In this document: positions 1 to 10,540 of the stretch, one piece after another
Layout of the letters: each line of letters starts with the position of its first letter
How positions within the stretch are numbered: the stretch's first letter is position 1
Assembly (NCBI GenBank): GCA_032718475.1
Contig: JAUCBJ010008836.1
Location: forward strand, 1-33,779
Length of the DNA stretch: 33,779 nt
Reading direction: 5' to 3'
Source of the DNA: Nemertoderma westbladi
Taxonomy: Eukaryota > Xenacoelomorpha > Nemertodermatida > Nemertodermatidae
The notes under the pieces: generated by a model
What the model was told of the DNA's origin: nothing
Database searches by the model: none
What the model saw: only the letters and a program-made list of their open reading frames with translations
Translations under genes and position numbers: made by a program

Positions 1-1
1 A

Positions 2-3000
2 ATCTGTGATACTTTTAGTTCAGTACTTCCTGACAGGGGACTAAATCATTTACATCGGAAGGTCTTAGAATCACGTGGTGAAGGGTTGGTCAATCTTAGT
101 AAGTTAACAGGAAGATTGCATTTATTGCTCTACCCCAATACCACATCTGCTTCAGATACCGGTATACCAATTGCTGGCAGTACAACCCATATACCGCATC
201 ATACTAGAACCCATGGTCCACAAAGTATAATTTCAAAAAAATCTTTGAAACAGTTATCGTGTCGAAATAGTAGTACTACATCCAGAGCTGTATCAATCTC
301 CAGTGCTGCAAAATTGGCCTTAGATGCTGTCACCCTAAAGACTATTGAAGCTAGAAGATTAAACTTGAAGAAAGCCACTGAACAAGCAGCTGAAGATAAT
401 AAAAGGCAGGATGAACTAACTAGGCAACGAATTCTTTCTGAACAAAAATCAGCCCAAACAAGATTAGCTGATGAAATGGAACAACAAACAAAGATTCAGG
501 AGATTGAAGAACGAAGACGCATAAGAATGCGAGACCAAACAGGAACCGAAGAGGCATTAAAGGAGATGATGAATATAGAGAGGGATTATATCATAGCTAT
601 GGACCAAAACAATTCCATGCGTTCAACTAAGCCAGACACTGAAGCGGCCCAAATTGTTGTTACTTCAGTTGACCCAGATGTGCAACCAAGCAAGACTTCT
701 CCATTTAAACCATTTGAGATATACATTCCCCCTGTGTCTTCACAACCCTCACCAACCCCTATATCACTTCTAAAGTCCACAGTCACTAAGAAGAAAGTCA
801 CAGCTGTTACCTCTGGTGGATCATCTATTAAGCCACAACTGGAATCAACCCGACAAGAACATGGGCAGGAACATAATCCTCTGACTAACATGGATGCTGA
901 GATGCCATCGTACATTCTACCTAATCTAACTTGTTCTGGTTTGGTTCCACCTCCAGTATATAGTCATACAAACTTTCCTATAGCTATACCAACAGTTCAG
1001 TTTTCGTCACAGAATCTATCTGCTCCACATGTTTCATGTCGACCTCAACATGAAAAATCTCACCAAAATAAACGCACATTAAACCCTGTTGCAACTGAGT
1101 TTTATCCACAGTCTACCGATTATAGTAATGGAGAAGCCATGTTTCTACAGAGTGATAAATATACAGAGAACAGGCGTGATTCACTAGCAAGAGAAGTAGT
1201 TGGCCTTCAAACAGAAGTTAATGAAAACAAACATAATCTGGAATTATTGAAAAGTCAAATAAACATAAGTGAGATGGAACTTGCTAAGTTACAAGATTCA
1301 GTTGTTATTAAGAGAAATGAACATATGCAACAGAGAGAAAAATACTTACCTAATTCCACTTCACAAGTCAGAATAATGCAACAACCAGCAGAGACACAGT
1401 CACGAGCAACAATAACAAACCCATATACTGAGGAAACTACTCCTAACCAGACAAGTCTACCAGCCGATTTTAGTTCAGGTCTCTGCGGGTCTGCATTAGA
1501 CAGGACAGACCCAAACTTCAGTTTGGTGCGAGTTTTCTCCAGAATGGATGCTAGGGAGTCAGCAACCCTTGATCCCACATTACGCTTTAATGGTAACCCA
1601 ACTAGATGGATTGCCTTTGAAACCCAATGTAAGGTAGCCTTTTCTGATGCCCCACTTACTGATGGCGAACGATTAAACCATCTCATTACAATGCTAGCTG
1701 GGGAACCAAAGAAGTTGGCATTATCACAAATAGGTATTGCTGATGGCTTCAAGCGGGCTTGGAATCAACTTAAGGAGCGATATGGCGAAACTAATGTTAT
1801 TGCCAATACACTTGTTCAAGAACTGATCGCTGATGCAAAACCTGTTTCTACTGGCTATCCATTAATTGAATTTATTGACAACATTGATCGTACATTTGAG
1901 CTGCTAAAAGGTCTCAATCAAACTTCTCAATTGGAGCAACCCTATGTTATCAACAATTTGGTAGCTCGTTTTCCTGCTAGAACTAGAGAAAATTGGTTAA
2001 AGGTAGCAGTATATTTGAAGAATCATCATCAGAATCCAAGACAACCTGTCCTACAGGATATTAAGGATTTCCTTCATAAGCAGCGGGAACTATGGAAAAT
2101 GGATAGACTATATCCTGTTGTAAATGTGACAAAGTCCACGAAACCATCTACATCAGAAAAGGTCCGTAATGTAGCACATGAATTAAAATCACAAGAAAGT
2201 TCTGCTTCAGAAGAATCTGACGATGACTCTATGGAAATAGTACAGAATGTGAAGTTGAAATCACAACTGCATCCAAAACAGAAGAAATCATTGAAAGCAG
2301 TCATTCACGACACTATCAATACTAGTAAGCCTACTGGTGGAGTTAATCCATACCTACCATGCTCCAGGTGTGGTGTCAAAGATCATCAAATCTTCAAGTG
2401 TCCTCTATTTAAGTCAGATGATTTGGAAACCAAACGCATATGGGTTAAAGAACATAAACTATGTTTCAACTGTTTGGCTCTGGGGCACTCACGTGTTCAA
2501 TGTGTTTGTAAGACTAGATGTAAGACTTGCAATAAACAGCATCATACTTTATTGCATCCAAATAATTATACTTTAAGTGACAAGTCCTCAGATTATATCA
2601 AGCAAATTTGTGATGAGTCTGACAGTCCAGATGGAGATACCTATGATGAAGATGAGTTTATTGACCAACCATGTGTAACTGAGAATATCAATACATTAAA
2701 CATTAAGCCTCTAGAACAAGTAATGAAGTTATCAGGGCACAATGTTAGATCACTAGACATAATCCAGATCCGCGTAACAGGGGACAAATGTAGTAAGGTG
2801 GTGAATGCTCTATTGGATGGTGGAAGTACATTGACATGTCTAGATAGTAAACTAGGAGAGATGTTATTTTCAGATGTAGTGTCTACAGAATTACATGCAA
2901 GTGGATTCATTCAAGACTGGACTAAGATTATAAAAACACATTACGCTTATGGAAGGTTATCAGCAGTAGAAGGTGGTTCAAGCTTCCATGTAAAACTTAC

Positions 3001-6000
3001 TTTAATCAATGAGTTTGCAGATAGCCAGTCAGTTCCTTATGACTGGCATAAGCAGTTGAGACCTGACCAGTTTAGGATACCACATTACAAGGTAGATTAT
3101 CCTGGAATACCCTTATTGATAGGAAAAGATACATATGAGGCATTTCATTGCTTAGAAATGTGCCCTGAGAAACCTCAACCACTAGAAGATCGAGCGATTA
3201 GGAGTCCCCTGGGATGGTATTACTCTGGACCATCGCAACGAACCAAAGAAGCTCGTAGATGTATTGCCAAATCTCGAGAATTCCAACACCAACACAATGT
3301 TATAAGTGATATGCGTCGCATCAGTGATTCTGCTAATGTTACTGTTAGTACCAGTACTGATAGTTCTAGTAACAAGTCCCATAATAGTAGACTAGACCAG
3401 ATCTTAAACAATTATGATGGACAAATCGACAATCGAAAATACATAGAGCAGCAACTGCAAGATATACTGACCCAAGACAAACTTATACAGATTGCTGTAG
3501 AGAAATGGATCAAAGGCGATGTTACAGAGATAAATTCACATGAACTGACATTATCTGTTGAGGAACAACGAGCTAAGGAGATTCAACGTACAACAATAAT
3601 GAAGTTGCCAACTGGCCACTATGCTGTAGGACTTTTATGGCGTAGACCTTCACCAGTATTGCACAATAATCGGCCTCTGGCAGAAAGACGTTTAAAACAG
3701 CTCAAACGGCGTTTAAGTGTGAATGAGAAGTTAAAAGATTTGTATGTAATGAAACTCGAATCCTGCATTGCCAAAGGCTATGCTGAAGAAGTTCCTGAGG
3801 AAGAATTAAATCCTATCAATCGTCTGGTTTACTACCTTCCACACCATCCTGTCATAAAATTAGATAAACCTGATAGTATCAGGATTGTATATGACTGTTC
3901 TGCAAATTATAAAGGTCAGTCTCTAAATTCAGAGCTGATGAAGGGACCTAACTTACTTCGATCACTTCAAGGTATCTTGTTAAGATTCCGTCAGCATAAT
4001 GTAGCAACTATATCAGATATTGAAGGTATGTTCTACCAGGTAAAAGTACTGCCTCGTGATAAAGACTGTCTTCGCTTTCTATGGTGGCCCAATGGGAAGA
4101 TAGAAGAGCCACCTCTTGAATATCGTATGACATGTCAAGCATTTGGGATTATCAGCAGCCCCTCTAATGCTTCGTCTGTGTTGCATCAAACTGCAGATGA
4201 TAATGCTTTATCATATACTCCATTAGTAACAAAAACTATCCATGAAGACATATATATGGATGACTGTATAAATTCATTTATCAATGATGAAGAGGCAATT
4301 ACAACTTCTCATGGAATTAAATCCTGCTTAGCGCATGGTGGGTTTAACCTCACTAAGTTTAATAGTAACAGTAAAGCCGTTTTAGAATCCTTCCAAAAAC
4401 ATGAACGATCAACCCCAGATGTTGACCTTGAATTTGAGGATATTCCAGAGACTAAATCTCTAGGACTTCGGTGGAACCCAGAGGGTGATTTTCTTTTCTT
4501 CAAGGTGAAAGAACGTGATAACTTTGACACCCGAACAAAACGAGATTGTTTAAGTATACTTAGTCAAGTTTATGACCCACTATGTTTAGTAACCCCAGTG
4601 ATTTTATCAGCTAGGCTAATAATCCAATTAGCTTGGAAAGATGATATTGGTTGGGATGAGCCTCTCCCAGATATGCTGTTACGGAAGTGGATCACCTGGG
4701 AAAAAGAATTGCAAGGGCTTAGCAATTTGAAACTATCTCGACCAATGTTCCCAGACATGGAAAGGGATGAGGATCTGCAACTTCATATATTTTGCGATGC
4801 TAGTAAATATGGTATGGGTGTTGTAGCATATCTGAGACGGTACAAGGACAATTCTGCATCTGTTTCTTTTGTGTTTTCACGAAGTAAAACTATGCCTGTA
4901 AAATCCCTTACGATTCCACGAGCTGAACTACAAGCTGGTTCTTATGGTGTTGATATGGCTCTCTTTCTAGGACACCAGTTGACTATTCCATTTACAACCA
5001 CCTATTGGACAGATGCTTATTTGGTATTAGAGTATCTTAATAATGAAAAGAGTCAATTTACTGTGTTTGTTTCAAATAGAAAGGAGAAGATATTGAATTC
5101 ATCAACCACTGATCAATGGAAGCACTGTCCCGGCAATATCAATCCTGCGGATATTGCTTCGCGAGGTGCTACTCCCAATCAACTGCTTCAAAGTTGTTGG
5201 TTCGCTGGACCACATTTTTTACAAGAAGATGAAGAAAGTTGGCCAAGACAACCTACTAGATCAGAAAGATTAGAATTGTTAACAGATTTGCCAGAGCTAT
5301 TGCCTCCACCTAAGAAGTCTAAATCTAAATTATTCGCTGGATTAAAGCCAGACCCTATAAACAACATCGTATTCATGATTAAATCTGATACTGTTCCTAC
5401 AGTTGTGCCTAACCTAATAAATGGTTTAAGTCACTTAATCAAAGGCGCAATAGAATACTATTCATCTTGGAATAAACTGGTCAAAGCCATTACTTACTTG
5501 AAGCAATATGCACGGCTTGTACTGAACAAACGTAAATCTACCTCTCCAACACCTTCAGAGTTGAATAATACTGAGCTTCAGTTGCTACGTGTTACTCAAA
5601 TGACAAGTGTCCCAATATTGTATTCAGATCATGTTGAAGACCCGAGTCTTATCAGCAATGACAAGTTTTCTACGATCATCAAGAATGGTCTTTTGCGAGT
5701 TGGTGGACGCCTGGAAGGAGTTCCATTCCTGTCTGATAATGCCAAACATCCTATATTAATTTACGATAAGGACATTCAAGCCAAGCTTATCCTAGATATA
5801 CATATTAGGTTACACCATGCTGGCAGACAACACATCATATGTCATTTGAGAAACAGATATTATCTTGTAAGCCCCAGGAAGGTTATAAATAAGATATTAA
5901 CTAGTTGTATTCCGTGTCGAAAATATAACAGTACACCCATGTCACAAATTATGAGTGATTTACCTCCAGAGAGGTTTGGGGTTTACGAACCAGCATTTAC

Positions 6001-6907
6001 CCATTCGGGTGTTGATTTGTTCGGCCCACTAGAAGTTAAACGAGCTAGAAGTATGGTGAAACGTTGGTGTGTCATTTTTACTTGTCTCACTTGCCGGGCA
6101 ATCTACTTAGATATGGTAAATGATTTGACCATGAACTCATTTTTACTGTGCCTTCGCCGCTTTATCTCAAGGAAGGGGAAGATAGCCCATATCAGATCGG
6201 ACCAAGGCACAAACTTCATCAGTGCTGCAAAGGAGATAACCACAACTATCACTGACTGGAACCAAAATCAGATAGATAAGCTGTTGTGTGTGGATGACAT
6301 CTCGTGGACATTTAATACACCAATGTCTCCATGGATGGGTGGAACCTGGGAGCGTTTAATTAAAAGCGTGAAACTAGCTATGAACAAGACTTTACCAGCC
6401 AAAGTATATCTAAATGATGAAAGTCTGCGAACACTGTTAGCAGAGATAGAGAGTACTATAAACTCGAGACCTCTTACATATGTCGATGCTAATTGTAAAT
6501 CTCCAGAGGTACTGACCCCGGCACATTTCGTGATGTTGAGACCAGCAACTATGGTACCGGTCCAGGAATCAAGTGTTGATGACCAATATAGTCGTAAATC
6601 ATGGAAAGTGATGAACAGTCTGTCAGATGAATACTGGAAACATTGGGTCAAAGAATATATCCCAACAGTACATCTACGAAAGAAATGGTTAGCAGACAAA
6701 GATAATATCCATGTGGATGACTTTGTACTGATTGTTGATGATAATGCACCACGAAGTAAATGGGCCACAGCAAGAGTTACAGAACTGCACCCTAGTAGTG
6801 ATGGTAAGATACGTTCAGTGTCCCTACGCACTAGTCGAAAACAGAACCTGGATCGTCCAATCCACAAGTTATGTATGTTGGAACGGGTGGATATGACAAA
6901 GAAGTAA
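2..6907 (+). CDS. Pao/BEL Gag-Pol polyprotein, 5' partial
   Basis: This polyprotein would copy element RNA into DNA and integrate it. The frame is open to the left edge, so the TTG at 86 is not a real start; the ATG is outside the window. In order (window positions): a Lys/Glu/Gln-rich predicted coiled coil (about 340-600); a second coiled coil (about 1160-1340); a gag domain of the DUF1759 type (about 1560-2100); two Cys/His knuckles (about 2360-2570); an aspartic protease with LLDGGST (about 2811); reverse transcriptase with DIEGMFYQV (about 4017) and YMDD (about 4254); RNase H with FCDAS (about 4789); the HHCC integrase finger (about 5800-5925); an integrase core with GVDLFGP, RSDQGTNF and GGTWERL supplying the D, D and E residues (6009-6350); and a DUF5641-like tail. 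All catalytic residues I looked for are present and there is no internal stop. Codon use is A/T-rich. Confidence 0.93.
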   Translation: MCDTFSSVLPDRGLNHLHRKVLESRGEGLVNLSKLTGRLHLLLYPNTTSASDTGIPIAGSTTHIPHHTRTHGPQSIISKKSLKQLSCRNSSTTSRAVSISSAAKLALDAVTLKTIEARRLNLKKATEQAAEDNKRQDELTRQRILSEQKSAQTRLADEMEQQTKIQEIEERRRIRMRDQTGTEEALKEMMNIERDYIIAMDQNNSMRSTKPDTEAAQIVVTSVDPDVQPSKTSPFKPFEIYIPPVSSQPSPTPISLLKSTVTKKKVTAVTSGGSSIKPQLESTRQEHGQEHNPLTNMDAEMPSYILPNLTCSGLVPPPVYSHTNFPIAIPTVQFSSQNLSAPHVSCRPQHEKSHQNKRTLNPVATEFYPQSTDYSNGEAMFLQSDKYTENRRDSLAREVVGLQTEVNENKHNLELLKSQINISEMELAKLQDSVVIKRNEHMQQREKYLPNSTSQVRIMQQPAETQSRATITNPYTEETTPNQTSLPADFSSGLCGSALDRTDPNFSLVRVFSRMDARESATLDPTLRFNGNPTRWIAFETQCKVAFSDAPLTDGERLNHLITMLAGEPKKLALSQIGIADGFKRAWNQLKERYGETNVIANTLVQELIADAKPVSTGYPLIEFIDNIDRTFELLKGLNQTSQLEQPYVINNLVARFPARTRENWLKVAVYLKNHHQNPRQPVLQDIKDFLHKQRELWKMDRLYPVVNVTKSTKPSTSEKVRNVAHELKSQESSASEESDDDSMEIVQNVKLKSQLHPKQKKSLKAVIHDTINTSKPTGGVNPYLPCSRCGVKDHQIFKCPLFKSDDLETKRIWVKEHKLCFNCLALGHSRVQCVCKTRCKTCNKQHHTLLHPNNYTLSDKSSDYIKQICDESDSPDGDTYDEDEFIDQPCVTENINTLNIKPLEQVMKLSGHNVRSLDIIQIRVTGDKCSKVVNALLDGGSTLTCLDSKLGEMLFSDVVSTELHASGFIQDWTKIIKTHYAYGRLSAVEGGSSFHVKLTLINEFADSQSVPYDWHKQLRPDQFRIPHYKVDYPGIPLLIGKDTYEAFHCLEMCPEKPQPLEDRAIRSPLGWYYSGPSQRTKEARRCIAKSREFQHQHNVISDMRRISDSANVTVSTSTDSSSNKSHNSRLDQILNNYDGQIDNRKYIEQQLQDILTQDKLIQIAVEKWIKGDVTEINSHELTLSVEEQRAKEIQRTTIMKLPTGHYAVGLLWRRPSPVLHNNRPLAERRLKQLKRRLSVNEKLKDLYVMKLESCIAKGYAEEVPEEELNPINRLVYYLPHHPVIKLDKPDSIRIVYDCSANYKGQSLNSELMKGPNLLRSLQGILLRFRQHNVATISDIEGMFYQVKVLPRDKDCLRFLWWPNGKIEEPPLEYRMTCQAFGIISSPSNASSVLHQTADDNALSYTPLVTKTIHEDIYMDDCINSFINDEEAITTSHGIKSCLAHGGFNLTKFNSNSKAVLESFQKHERSTPDVDLEFEDIPETKSLGLRWNPEGDFLFFKVKERDNFDTRTKRDCLSILSQVYDPLCLVTPVILSARLIIQLAWKDDIGWDEPLPDMLLRKWITWEKELQGLSNLKLSRPMFPDMERDEDLQLHIFCDASKYGMGVVAYLRRYKDNSASVSFVFSRSKTMPVKSLTIPRAELQAGSYGVDMALFLGHQLTIPFTTTYWTDAYLVLEYLNNEKSQFTVFVSNRKEKILNSSTTDQWKHCPGNINPADIASRGATPNQLLQSCWFAGPHFLQEDEESWPRQPTRSERLELLTDLPELLPPPKKSKSKLFAGLKPDPINNIVFMIKSDTVPTVVPNLINGLSHLIKGAIEYYSSWNKLVKAITYLKQYARLVLNKRKSTSPTPSELNNTELQLLRVTQMTSVPILYSDHVEDPSLISNDKFSTIIKNGLLRVGGRLEGVPFLSDNAKHPILIYDKDIQAKLILDIHIRLHHAGRQHIICHLRNRYYLVSPRKVINKILTSCIPCRKYNSTPMSQIMSDLPPERFGVYEPAFTHSGVDLFGPLEVKRARSMVKRWCVIFTCLTCRAIYLDMVNDLTMNSFLLCLRRFISRKGKIAHIRSDQGTNFISAAKEITTTITDWNQNQIDKLLCVDDISWTFNTPMSPWMGGTWERLIKSVKLAMNKTLPAKVYLNDESLRTLLAEIESTINSRPLTYVDANCKSPEVLTPAHFVMLRPATMVPVQESSVDDQYSRKSWKVMNSLSDEYWKHWVKEYIPTVHLRKKWLADKDNIHVDDFVLIVDDNAPRSKWATARVTELHPSSDGKIRSVSLRTSRKQNLDRPIHKLCMLERVDMTKK

Positions 6908-8040
6908 CTATATTATTATCTCATATTTATAACATTGCTACGAACTGTAACAAACTGTTCTAATATATATTTATAGGATATTCTGTGATATCGATTGTAA
7001 TGTAAGTAATCTGTAGCAAACATTTATATATTAAATATATAAAATAAATTCAACTAAAATAAAATTTCAATAAAATTTTGGAAGCGGGATATAGCTCCAT
7101 TGATGGAGATTGTGTACGTAAAAATTGTATTGTTATATTATTTTTATTGTATTTTTCACATTTAATTTAGTCACTTCATTAAATTTATTGACATTTGGCG
7201 TTTCTTGTATCTATGCATTCCGATTATGCATACAAGTGTGACTCATTACTGCCTGTCCACATATTCATAGTCTTGACCTACCTTGACGCTGGACTTTACT
7301 ACTTGTATATCACATGACTTCGTCCTATATGACAACTCTACCTACATATTTGACGATTGAACATACTGGTACTGCATAAATAATAACCTCAAAATAATAT
7401 TTAGCATCAGCGGCATCTAAACCTAACAGATTCAGGTCTGTGCTAGACGCTATACTGCAATCACGGAAGCGGTAATGGGATGTGTATGTAGTTTGTGTGG
7501 CATATATGTTTCAGTGTGTTTGAATGTCGTGGTGTGTTTGTGGGTGAGTGTCACAGAATGTATTTGTGGTTTAACCGAACTTGTGAGAACTCCTTGGGTG
7601 TCGAGAAGTCTCGGTGCATGATGGCTTGTAACTGAAGTTATATGCGGCATTTAACACATTCTACAGATTTCTCCTCTGGATTTAGCTGTGGGTTTGCAGA
7701 TAGCTAAACCAATAAGTGCGCCAACTCTCACGGAGGTCGAAGTCGAATCCAGTTAATTCAATTCGAATTCAATGCGGGTCTCATTGTGATGGATCGCTAT
7801 ATGGGGGATCTATTATTTCAAGACGATGGAGAGGGCGGATGATGAAGGAAAGATAGTCGAGACTTTAATTCGAAATATCTTCAAAATCATGTGGACCCGC
7901 GAATTTTATACTTTGTATCTAAAGATTCCTATAATAATGCGAAGGGTGGAGAAACGCGATGGATATATTTATAAAACCCGTTACCTTTAACCACATTAAA
8001 TAAATTTCGTTAGTATATATTATTATTATAAGGTGGATTC
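6908..8040 (+). other. BEL element 3' untranslated region and probable 3' LTR
   Basis: No coding frame here looks real. A purine-rich GGAAGCGGGA at 7080-7089 could be the polypurine tract, followed by a small hairpin (CTCCATTGATGGAG, 7096-7109). A TATA-like box near 7966 and an AATAAA near 8002 fit an LTR promoter and poly(A) signal. Without the 5' LTR, which lies outside the window, the exact ends cannot be fixed. Confidence 0.4.
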
Positions 8041-8073
8041 ATTTGAAGACACTGTTCGTTTGTCTAACTAGTT

Positions 8074-8350
8074 ATATGCATATGCAATGAATATGTGCAA
8101 TAATATTAGTTTAAAAGCATATATTATATATTTATAATGCATCAATAATATATATGCATATGCAATGAATATGTGCAATAATATTAGTGCAATAATATTA
8201 GTTTAGAAGCATATATTATATATTTATAATGCATCAATCATTTAGTCAATAATAGTCAATAATAACTCCTAAGTTATATACAATATACATACAGGAAATG
8301 AAAATATGCGATAATATTTGTTTAGAGGCATATATTATATTTTATAATAC
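8074..8350. repeat. AT-rich tandem repeat, about 78-bp unit, three copies
   Basis: Copies start at 8074, 8152 and, more decayed, about 8297. Each holds an ATGTGCAATAATATTAGTTTA-like core followed by GCATATATTATAT. The second copy also duplicates a short GTGCAATAATATTA segment. It lies just right of the presumed BEL 3' end, inside the presumed BTBD intron. Confidence 0.75.
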
Positions 8351-9627
8351 ATTTGTAGAATGAACCATGTATATAATGAATAGTCAATAATTTAACCAGA
8401 ATCTATTTTCTATTATAATATGTTTGTTTGCTTAATTAATTCTAATGTAATAGTGCATCTAGGTGAAATATATGCTTTATAATTGTGAAAACTGTATATT
8501 AACTTTTGAAAATATGATTGTGAGTTACAGTTACTATTTACAGTTACTGGAGATGTAACATATATTTGTATTTTATGGTATATTTTTAATCTAGTTGATA
8601 TTTTCCTATATCACTTGTACAGCGGGAATTTGTAAACATTAGTAGAGAATTTCAATATCTTAAGACCGTATTGACGCAGTGATTGATAATTAAATTTTGT
8701 GCATCTATCTTTAATTAGGAAGCGGTGTAAGCGCCAATACGCATTCTACCCCCAACCAAAATTATTGTAAGTACAGATAAGTGTAACATGTTAAATCTAT
8801 TCAGTATACTGATGTAAGTGTCATAATTTAATGGCCCTAGTTGTAATGCCAGGTGCTTGTTTCTGATTGGCTGTTAGCCTTTCAGTGATATACAATGGTG
8901 ATGGGAGCTAGGCTCTTTTACTTACCTTTTAGTCACAGTGCTGCAGTGCTTTAGTTACTGTATCTTACAGTCTTATCTTATTACCGGTACCGGTACTGTT
9001 ATTTTGCGTCCTCCCGGACACCCACTTTTGGGCGAAGAGTCCTATGAATATTACCAGTTGTCAGTTGTCAGTTGTCAGTTGCCAGTTAGTCAATTAGCCA
9101 TTAACAGATTTAACCAGTTATCAGTGATTCCGATTCGGTGATTATTATTTATCATTCATCTGTTCATTGTATTAATATGGAGACGGACCGAGAATCTTAA
9201 CAGGACCTGCGTTTTCCTTGCCTCGCATCCCCATCCATCCTTCAGTCCTTTCACAAGCGACGTTGGTGAGGCTGTCATACTGTCATAGCTTACACACGTT
9301 GGATCCTAGGGGTTTCTGCGTGTGTGCTTTATGCCTAATGTAAGTTGCAGTGCACTTGCAACCAGGTAACTCGCATTCAAAGGTGTCCAGCACGTTCGGT
9401 TGGTGAGTTTGTCTGTTAGTGTCTGTCTCAGTGTCTTATGTATGACTGTGTTAGTTTATCTGTGTGTCATCTGTCTGTCCTGTTACCGACTGTCAGACTG
9501 GTGTGAATGCAGTGCAGCGTCACTGGCAAACTGCGTGATATCAAAAGCCCGAAAGTCTTTTAGCGGCAGGGTGTTTGCGGTTTATTGTACGGATGAGCTC
9601 ACTGCTATCCTTTAGCCGCTACACCCG
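8351..9627. other. Intronic sequence with no gene seen
   Basis: AT-rich to neutral DNA without a convincing frame or exon on either strand. I looked on the minus strand for the next BTBD exon, which should encode the rest of BACK and the PHR-type C terminus, and did not see it. A 7-bp microsatellite (GTTGTCA, four copies, one degenerate) lies at about 9058-9086, and a GGTACCGGTAC palindromic stretch at about 8983-8998. Confidence 0.5.
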
Positions 9628-10540
9628 CTAGGATACACTTTCCTCGGTAGCGCTCAGTGTCTCCCCCACTAGGATACACTTACCCCGGTAGCGTTCAGTG
9701 TCTCCCCCACTAGGATACACTTACCTCGGTAGCGTTCAGTGTCTCCCCCCTAAGGATACACTTACCTCAGTAGCGTTCAGTGTCTCCCCCCTAGGATACA
9801 CTTACCTCGGTAGCGTTCAGTGTCTCCCCCGCTAGGATACACTTACCTCGGTAGCGCTCAGTGTCTCCCCCACTAGGATACACTTACCCCGGTAGCGTTC
9901 AGTGTCTCCCCCACTAGGATACACTTACCTCGGTAGCGTTCAGTGTCTCTCCCGCTAGGATACACTTACCTCAGTAGCGTTTAGTGTCTCCCTCACTAGG
10001 ATACACTTAACCCGGTAGTGTTCAGTGTCTCCCCCACTAGGATACACTTACTTCGGTAGCGTTCAGTGTCTCCCCCACTAGGATACACTTACCTCGGTAG
10101 CGTTCAGTGTCTCCCCCACTAGGATACACTTACCCCGGTAGCGTTCAGTGTCTCCCCCACTAGGATACACTTACCCCGGTAGCGTTCATTGTCTCCCCCA
10201 CTAGGATACACTTACCTCGGTAGCGTTCAGTGTCTCTCCCGCTAGGATACACCACTTACCTCAGTAGCGTTTAGTGTCTCCCTCACTAGGATACACTTAA
10301 CCCGGTAGTGTTCAGTGTCTCCCCCACTAGGATACACTTACTTCGGTAGCGTTCAGTGTCTCCCGTTCAGTGTCTCCCCCACTAGGATACACTTACCCCG
10401 GTAGTGTTCAGTGTCTCCCCCACTAGGATACACTTGCTTCGGTAGCGTTCAGTGTCTCCCGTTCAGTGTCTCCCCCACTAGGATACACTTACCCCGGTAG
10501 CGTTCAGTGTCTCCCCCACTTGGATACACTTACCTCGGTA
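9628..10540. repeat. 41-bp minisatellite, left block, about 22 copies
   Basis: The unit reads, on the plus strand, CTCGGTAGCGTTCAGTG followed by TCTCCCCCACTAGGATACAC and TTAC. Read on the minus strand it is GTAAGTG, then TGTATCCTAGCG and GGGAGACACTGAACGCTACCGAG: a 5' splice site followed by a copy of the last 39 bases of the BTBD exon. Length variation comes mostly from the C run and from an extra GTTCAGTGTCTCCC in some units. Most copies keep GTAAG; a few have lost it (ACTTAACCC or ACTTTCC on the plus strand). The block ends at the left target duplication of the hAT-like insertion. Confidence 0.95.
10533..10540. repeat. Left target-site duplication CCTCGGTA
   Basis: Identical to 11744-11751. 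The duplicated bases are part of the normal minisatellite unit. Confidence 0.88.

Larger units (their letters stand above)
1..8040 (+). mobile_element. BEL/Pao LTR retrotransposon, 5' end outside the window
   Basis: The polyprotein ending at 6907 has the Pao/BEL order: gag with paired zinc knuckles, protease, reverse transcriptase, RNase H, H2C2 zinc finger, integrase core and a C-terminal DUF5641-type domain. The 5' LTR and leader lie left of the window. The right limit is an estimate: the 3' LTR probably sits between about 7085 and 8040, where a TATA-like TATTTATAAAACC (about 7966) and an AATAAA (about 8002) occur. The element is antisense to the BTBD-like gene and probably lies in its first intron. 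The uninterrupted frame suggests a young insertion. Confidence 0.8.
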
